Below are positions 59,491 to 64,000 of a DNA stretch of 64,000 nt, piece after piece. This DNA comes from Myxococcaceae bacterium. Its GTDB lineage: Bacteria > Myxococcota > Myxococcia > Myxococcales > Myxococcaceae. Position 1 is the first letter of the stretch, and each line of letters starts with the position of its first letter. The notes under the pieces are model-generated. The model ran no database searches, was not told the DNA's origin, and saw only the letters and a list, made by a program, of their open reading frames with translations. The DNA lies in assembly GCA_016926755.1 (NCBI GenBank), contig JAFGNZ010000010.1, forward strand, positions 1 to 64,000, in the 5' to 3' direction. Made by a program: the position numbers and the translations under genes.

Positions 59491-61095
59491 TTGAACGCCG
59501 TGCGCCGCCCTCTCGCCCGCTGGCCGTCATGGGTGCTGGCCCTGCTGCTCGGGTCGGGCTGCACCCTGAAGCTGAAGCCCTCGGAGCCCGCGGAGACCGT
59601 CCGTATTGATCTGCTCCACCTCAACGACGTGTACCAGTTCACGCCCCTGGAGCAGGGCCGCGTCGGCGGGCTCGCCCGGGTCTCCACGCTGCGCAAGCGG
59701 CTCCTCGCGAAGTCCGAGCACACGCTGACGCTCTTCGCCGGAGACACCCTGGCGCCCTCCGTGGAGTCGATCATCGAGGTGGACGGAAAGCCGCTCCAGG
59801 GCCAGCAGATGATCGACGCCTGGAACGCCCTGGGCGTGGACTACGCCGTGCCCGGCAACCATGACTTCGACTTCGGGGACACCGTGCTGCGCGAGCGCAT
59901 CAAGGCCTCGCGCTTCCCCTGGCTGGCCTCGAACATCTTCGACAACCACACGGGGCGGCCGTTCGAAGGGCTGCATGATTACCTGCTCTTGCAGCTGGGC
60001 GGCGTGAAGGTGGGCCTCTTCGGCCTGCTGCTCCCGGACACGGAGGTCTCCTCCAGCGTCTCCCAGGACACGAACATCCGGGACATCTGCTCGACGGCCA
60101 GGCCCATCGTCTCGCGGCTGCGCGCGCAGGGCGCCACCGTCATCATCGCGCTCACCCACCTGGACCTGGAGCAGGACCGGGAGCTGGCCCGCTGCGCCCC
60201 CGTGGACGTCATCATCGGAGGGCATGAACATGAGCGCATCGAGGATCGCTCCACCGGCGTCCCCATCTTCAAGGTGGCCGCGGATGGCGTGGAGTTGGGC
60301 CACGTCACGCTGGAGGTGAATGGCCGGAGCGGCGCGCTGCGGAAGCTCGACTGGGAGGTGCTGCCGGTGACGAGCGCCGTCCCCGAGGATCCCGCCTTCC
60401 TCGAGGCCATGAAGCGCTACGCCCCGCTCATCGCCGAGCTGTCCGAGCCGGTGGGGCACCCCCCCGTGCCGCTGGAGGCGCGCAAGGCGGCGGTCCGCAG
60501 CCAGGAGACCAACCTGGGCTCGCTCGTCGCGGATGCCCTCCGCGCGGCCGCCGGCACCGACGTGGCCCTGGTCAACGGCGGCGCCATCCGCGGAGACACC
60601 GTCTTCCCCGCCGGAGAGCTCACCCGCCGCGAGATGCTCTCCATCTTCCCGTACCGGGATCAGCTCGTGCGGCTGCAGGTGAGCGGGGCCACGCTGCTCG
60701 CCGCGCTGGAGAACGCCGTCAGCAAGAGCGCCGAGGACGCCGAGCCCGGGCGCTTCCTCCAGGTCTCCGGCCTGCGCTTCGCCTTCGATCCGAGCCGGCC
60801 TCGCGGCCAACGGGTGCTCTGCGCGACGGTGGCCGGCAAGCCCCTGTCCCCGGCGGCGACGTACAGCCTGGCCACCCTCAGCTTCCTGGCCGGAGGCAAG
60901 GACGGCTACGAGATGTTCCGCGGCCTCCCCTCCTCCGCCGCGCTCCAGGAAGGCCGCACCCCGCGTGATGTCCTGAGCGACGCCCTCCGCAGCGGCGTGC
61001 CGCCGCCGATGCAGCAGGGGGACGGGCGCATCCAGCGCCTCCAGGGCGCAGGGCCTCAGGGCGCGGAGTGTGCGCCGGCCGCCGCCACGCGGTGA
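59491..61095 (+). CDS. 5'-nucleotidase-type metallophosphatase lipoprotein (second copy)
   Basis: 534 residues. The signal ends VLALLLGSGC (Cys near 24), a probable lipobox. Calcineurin-like domain (about 35-290): LLHLNDVYQFTPLEQG, LTLFAGDTLAPS, YAVPGNHDFDFG, IIALTHLDLEQDRELAR and VIIGGHEHERIEDR, all metal ligands retained. The substrate domain (about 320-530) carries TNLGSLVADALRAAAGTDVA, LVNGGAIRGDTVFPAG and IFPYRDQLVRLQVSG. The sequence at GGHEHE and the NDVYQF opening differ from the copy at 17700-19520, so it belongs to another sub-branch. It follows the ABC exporter genes after 48 bases and ends 36 bases before a convergent gene. Confidence 0.92.
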   Translation: MNAVRRPLARWPSWVLALLLGSGCTLKLKPSEPAETVRIDLLHLNDVYQFTPLEQGRVGGLARVSTLRKRLLAKSEHTLTLFAGDTLAPSVESIIEVDGKPLQGQQMIDAWNALGVDYAVPGNHDFDFGDTVLRERIKASRFPWLASNIFDNHTGRPFEGLHDYLLLQLGGVKVGLFGLLLPDTEVSSSVSQDTNIRDICSTARPIVSRLRAQGATVIIALTHLDLEQDRELARCAPVDVIIGGHEHERIEDRSTGVPIFKVAADGVELGHVTLEVNGRSGALRKLDWEVLPVTSAVPEDPAFLEAMKRYAPLIAELSEPVGHPPVPLEARKAAVRSQETNLGSLVADALRAAAGTDVALVNGGAIRGDTVFPAGELTRREMLSIFPYRDQLVRLQVSGATLLAALENAVSKSAEDAEPGRFLQVSGLRFAFDPSRPRGQRVLCATVAGKPLSPAATYSLATLSFLAGGKDGYEMFRGLPSSAALQEGRTPRDVLSDALRSGVPPPMQQGDGRIQRLQGAGPQGAECAPAAATR

Positions 61096-61131
61096 GCAGC
61101 GCCTCCCGTCCGTCAGGGCTGGCTCGCCGCG

Positions 61132-61902
61132 CTACGCGGTCGTCCAGCCCCGCAGCCGGTACACCCAGCGCCCGGCCAGCTCCCGCAGCGCCTCCGTGCT
61201 GGCGTTCAGGTGGCTCGCCCTCGGGAGCCACGTCGGCGTGCGCTTGCCCGGCGGAGCCCGCACGTCCGCCACGAAGACGTCCGGCCGGATCCCCACCGCC
61301 GCGAAGCACCCATGGGCGCGCGGCATGTGCGCCGCGCTCGTCACCAGCAGCAGCGTCTTCCACCCCTGCTGCCGGATGATCTTCTCCGACTCCACCGCGT
61401 TCTCCCGCGTGTTCCGGCTCTTGCCCTCCGTGATGATGCGCTCGGGCTCCACCCCCCACAGCCGGAGCTGCCGCGCGAGCACGTCCGCCTCGATGACGGC
61501 CTCCGGGCGCGCGTCCAGCGAGCCCCCGGAGATGAGGATGCTGCGCGCACGCCCCTCCCGCAGCAGCTCATAGCCGCGCAGGATGCGATCGCCCGCCGCG
61601 TTGTACTCGGGCCGACCTGAGCGCTCGGTGGCGTCCGGATCCAGCCCTCCGCCCAGCACGATCACCGCGTCGTACACCACGTCTGTCCGGTACGTGGAGA
61701 CCACCCCCGCCTCCGTCCACCGCATGAGAGCCCCGGCCGTCGGCTCGATGGAGAAGGCGTAGATCACCGCCAGCCCCAGCGCCTGCAGCCCGATCGCCAG
61801 CCGGGCTCGCCGACGCAGGAGGATCCCCGCCACGATGAACAGCACCGCCCACGTGAGCGGGCCGAGGAACAGGTCCAGGATCTTGGACAGGATGATGAAC
61901 AT
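61132..61902 (-). CDS. YdcF/SanA family membrane protein (DUF218)
   Basis: 256 residues. Two N-terminal TM segments (about 10-28 and 36-54) precede the DUF218 domain: YDAVIVLGGGLDPDATERSG, RILRGYELLREGRARSILIS, LRLWGVEPERIITEGKSRNT and LLVTSAAHMPRAHGCFAAVG. The motif order is typical of the family linked to envelope barrier function and SAM binding in some members; the exact role is not known. ATG 61902 has GAGAGGA-like purines at a poor distance. It lies 36 bases after the protein kinase gene on the same strand. Confidence 0.9.
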   Translation of the reverse strand: MFIILSKILDLFLGPLTWAVLFIVAGILLRRRARLAIGLQALGLAVIYAFSIEPTAGALMRWTEAGVVSTYRTDVVYDAVIVLGGGLDPDATERSGRPEYNAAGDRILRGYELLREGRARSILISGGSLDARPEAVIEADVLARQLRLWGVEPERIITEGKSRNTRENAVESEKIIRQQGWKTLLLVTSAAHMPRAHGCFAAVGIRPDVFVADVRAPPGKRTPTWLPRASHLNASTEALRELAGRWVYRLRGWTTA

Positions 61903-61938
61903 GGAGAGGACGGGGCACGCCGCGCGGTGACGCGGGGC

Positions 61939-63843
61939 CTACCTGTTCTCCTTGCCGCGATGTTGCCGGACGAAGGCCCGCGCCTCCTCGGCGCCCTCAC
62001 CGCGTGGATCGAGCTCCAGGAAGCGCGTGTAGTACTCCAGCGCCTCGGCCTTGCTCCCCAGCCGCGCGGCGATCTCGCCCAGCCCGCGGAAGCAGCGGCC
62101 CGCCTTCGGATCCTGCGCGAGACACTCCCAGAACAGCTCCTTGGCCTCGGCGAGCTCTCCCCGGGAGAAGGCCTTCATCCCCAGCCGGTACTTCGCCAGC
62201 GCCGGCTGGGAGAGCGCGGGCGAGGAGCCGCCGGGAGGCCTGGTGCGCGCGGGCCCCTTCTTCTCCTCCTCGGGGCGCGCCTCCTCCGAGCCGGCGGTCG
62301 GCTCCCGCGAAGGCCCCTCCCCTCCGCTCAGGTTCGCCTCCAGCGACTCGCCGAGGGCCCCGGCCTCGAAGGATTGCGTCCACGGCTCCCGGCCCAGCAG
62401 GACCAGCTCCAACGTGTGCGGCACATCCCGCGCGACACCCTCCACCACCAGCGGCGTCATCCCCAGGAACTCGCCATCGAGGCGCACCTGGGCCCCCGGC
62501 GGCGCGGAGCGGATCTCCAGGGACGGCGGCCCACGCAGCGCCAGGAACGCCGCCGCCAGCACGAGGAGCACGAGCCCCACGAGGCCTGACACCCACCTCC
62601 TGGAGCCTCTCAGGGCCTCGAGCGACGGCCAGGTCATCACCGCCGAGGAGCGCTCCTGCTCCGCGGGCTCCTCCACGGCGGCCATCTCCGGCACGGTCAC
62701 CCGCACCGAGGGGTCCGCGTCCTCGCCCATGGGAGACTCCGCCGTCTTCACCGAAGGCTCGGTGAGCCGCCCGGGCTCCTCCAGGGAAGGCTCCCGCGTC
62801 TCCACCATGGGCCGGGTGAGCCGCGCCGCCTCCTCCGGGGCCTGGTGCCACTGCCGGGCCTCGCTCAGGAACTCCTGGGGCAGGACGGGCTGCCTCCCCA
62901 GCTCCTTCAGCTCCGGCGCGTAGAGCCACCCCATCAGCTGCTTCAGGGCGTTGACGGAGAAGAAGGGGACGCGCATGGCCAGCCAGCGCGAGAGCGCCTG
63001 CTGGAACTCCTCCGCGCTCTGGAAGCGCCGGCTGCGCGAGGTGGCCAGCGCGCGCATGACAATCTGGGAGAGCTGGACATCCAGCTCCGGGTTGAGCTCG
63101 AGCGGCGGGGCGATCCTCCCATTGACGATGCGCTCCATCACCTCGTAGTCCGCCCCTTCGATGGGCAGCCGGCCGCAGAGCATGCGGTAGAGCAACACCC
63201 CCGCCGTGTACACATCCGAGCGCGCGTCCAGCTCCAGCCCCTCCGCCTGCTCCGGCGAGAGGTAGTGGAACTTGCCCTTCACCAGCCCCGCATTCGTCAC
63301 CGGCCGCCCCGCCAGCTCGGCCTTGGCGATCCCGAAGTCGGTGATCTTCACCTCGCCGTCGTAGCTGAGCAGGACGTTGTCCGGGGAGACGTCTCGGTGG
63401 ACGACGCCCAGCGGCCGCCCCCGCTCGTCCATGCGCGTGTGGGCGTGGTGCAGCCCCTTGCACAGCTCGATGGCGATGCTCACCGCGACCGGCGGCGGCA
63501 GCTGCGTCAGCCCCTGGCCCATGGCGCGCTTGAGCACCCGCGACAGGGGCTGGCCCTCCACCAGCTCCATGGCCAGGAAGTACTCGCCCTCCACCTGCCC
63601 GAAGTCGAACACCTGGACGATGTTGCCGTGGCTCAGCCCCACGGAGATGCGCGCCTCGTGGATGAACATCTCCACGAAGGCCGGGATCTCCGCGAACTCG
63701 CTCAGCACCCGCTTGATGACCACCGGCTTGCTGATGCCCGGCGCGGCCGTGTAGCGCGCTCGGTAGACGATGGCCATTCCCCCGACGCCCAGGCGATCGA
63801 GCAGCTCATACTTCCCAAAGCGGGTGGACCTGTCCTCACGCAC
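61939..63843 (-). CDS. Serine/threonine protein kinase with PEGA and TPR domains
   Basis: 634 residues. Kinase domain (about 8-275): LGVGGMAIVYRARYTA (Gly loop), VVIKRVLSEF (Lys), GVVHRDVSPDNVLLSYDGEV (catalytic loop; VSPDN instead of LKP-x-N, common in myxobacteria), ITDFGIAKA (DFG) and FHYLSPEQAEG. A linker region precedes a TM at about 428-447 (WVSGLVGLVLLVLAAAFLAL), then an extracytoplasmic PEGA domain (about 450-515; LEIRSAPPGAQVRLDGEFLG) and terminal TPR-like helices (about 555-630). It could sense cell wall state and signal inward. GTG start at 63843. The PP2C phosphatase at 47827 may reverse it. Confidence 0.93.
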   Translation of the reverse strand: MREDRSTRFGKYELLDRLGVGGMAIVYRARYTAAPGISKPVVIKRVLSEFAEIPAFVEMFIHEARISVGLSHGNIVQVFDFGQVEGEYFLAMELVEGQPLSRVLKRAMGQGLTQLPPPVAVSIAIELCKGLHHAHTRMDERGRPLGVVHRDVSPDNVLLSYDGEVKITDFGIAKAELAGRPVTNAGLVKGKFHYLSPEQAEGLELDARSDVYTAGVLLYRMLCGRLPIEGADYEVMERIVNGRIAPPLELNPELDVQLSQIVMRALATSRSRRFQSAEEFQQALSRWLAMRVPFFSVNALKQLMGWLYAPELKELGRQPVLPQEFLSEARQWHQAPEEAARLTRPMVETREPSLEEPGRLTEPSVKTAESPMGEDADPSVRVTVPEMAAVEEPAEQERSSAVMTWPSLEALRGSRRWVSGLVGLVLLVLAAAFLALRGPPSLEIRSAPPGAQVRLDGEFLGMTPLVVEGVARDVPHTLELVLLGREPWTQSFEAGALGESLEANLSGGEGPSREPTAGSEEARPEEEKKGPARTRPPGGSSPALSQPALAKYRLGMKAFSRGELAEAKELFWECLAQDPKAGRCFRGLGEIAARLGSKAEALEYYTRFLELDPRGEGAEEARAFVRQHRGKENR

Positions 63844-63889
63844 GGCGCGTGAACCCTATCACCTCGGGCGCCGCCCTCCACACCGCCGC

Positions 63890-64000
63890 TCAGCGCTCGC
63901 CCCAGTGGAGCTTCTGCCGGAGGATGGTGAAGTAGGCCATATGGGGGTTGCGCACCAGGCTCACCCGGTTGGGCGAGCGCACCACCTCGATGCAGTCGCC
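63890..64000 (-). CDS. nadK: NAD kinase, C-terminal fragment at the window edge
   Basis: 36 residues are in view, running left from the right edge to TGA at 63890. GDCIEVVRSPNRVSLVRN and AYFTILRQKLHWGE match the C-terminus of bacterial NAD kinases, which end in a YF-x-TLR-x-KLHWG type motif. The rest is outside the window. It is 47 bases upstream of the protein kinase start. Confidence 0.75.
   Translation of the reverse strand, partial: GDCIEVVRSPNRVSLVRNPHMAYFTILRQKLHWGER

Overview
The window reads as chromosomal DNA from a myxobacterium, most likely suborder Cystobacterineae (an Archangium, Cystobacter, Hyalangium or Myxococcus relative). The reasons are very high GC with almost every third codon position G or C, a MYXO-CTERM C-terminal tag, a myxobacterial double-CXXCG family protein, an Arg-rich tail on ribosomal protein S2, many lipoproteins and TPR proteins, a serine/threonine kinase and a PP2C phosphatase. 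It holds about 56 protein genes, one clear tRNA and no rRNA, CRISPR array or intact insertion sequence. The rejected reading frames are mostly long GC-rich shadows.

Layout. 1-1.6 kb is the scar of a mobile element: a 5'-truncated tyrosine integrase, an overlapping secreted-toxin-like/double-CXXCG pair, and a tRNA 3'-end-like fragment next to a hairpin. 1.7-4.1 kb has a DUF808 membrane protein, a cupin, a small basic protein and a cold-shock gene. 4.1-6.9 kb is a metal/envelope-stress-type set: a CpxP/CnrX-like protein, a small membrane protein, an OmpR-type regulator and a sensor kinase with a histidine-rich N-terminus. 7-11.3 kb has a cupredoxin-like lipoprotein, heme O synthase (ctaB) and a large TPR protein. 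11.4-11.6 kb is tRNA-Ala(CGC) with promoter and terminator. 11.7-16.9 kb is a compact DUF2760/Hsp70/Hsp70-DUF3731 operon. 17-20.8 kb has a zinc-ribbon protein and a pair that releases phosphate from organic compounds (5'-nucleotidase and beta-propeller phytase). 21-31.5 kb is a surface-glycan region with a sugar-nucleotide reductase, four glycosyltransferase genes (two of them fusions) and two membrane glycosyltransferases. 31.7-35.4 kb is one very large flavo-iron-sulfur enzyme resembling a fused NfnB-NfnA.

36-44.6 kb holds SixA, frataxin CyaY, a degenerate receiver/GGDEF protein, then the classic translation cluster rpsB-tsf-pyrH-frr read leftward, with secA just upstream. 45-53.8 kb has an rRNA methyltransferase-like protein, a second degenerate GGDEF protein overlapping the 3' end of an M23 peptidase gene, a PP2C phosphatase, recN and a SWIM-Snf2 helicase. 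54-59.4 kb is a rightward series: a D-2-hydroxyacid dehydrogenase overlapping apt, then an autoregulated-looking TetR gene overlapping coaD and a metallo-hydrolase, then an ABC exporter pair. 59.5-64 kb has a second 5'-nucleotidase lipoprotein, a YdcF-type protein, a PEGA/TPR serine/threonine kinase, and the C-terminus of NAD kinase running off the right edge.

The least-described candidates are the DUF2760/double-Hsp70 operon (no J-domain protein, nucleotide exchange factor or client is encoded nearby), the His-rich two-component set, the giant Nfn-like fusion, and the toxin/immunity-like scar. All functions are inferred from motifs read by eye; no database search was run.
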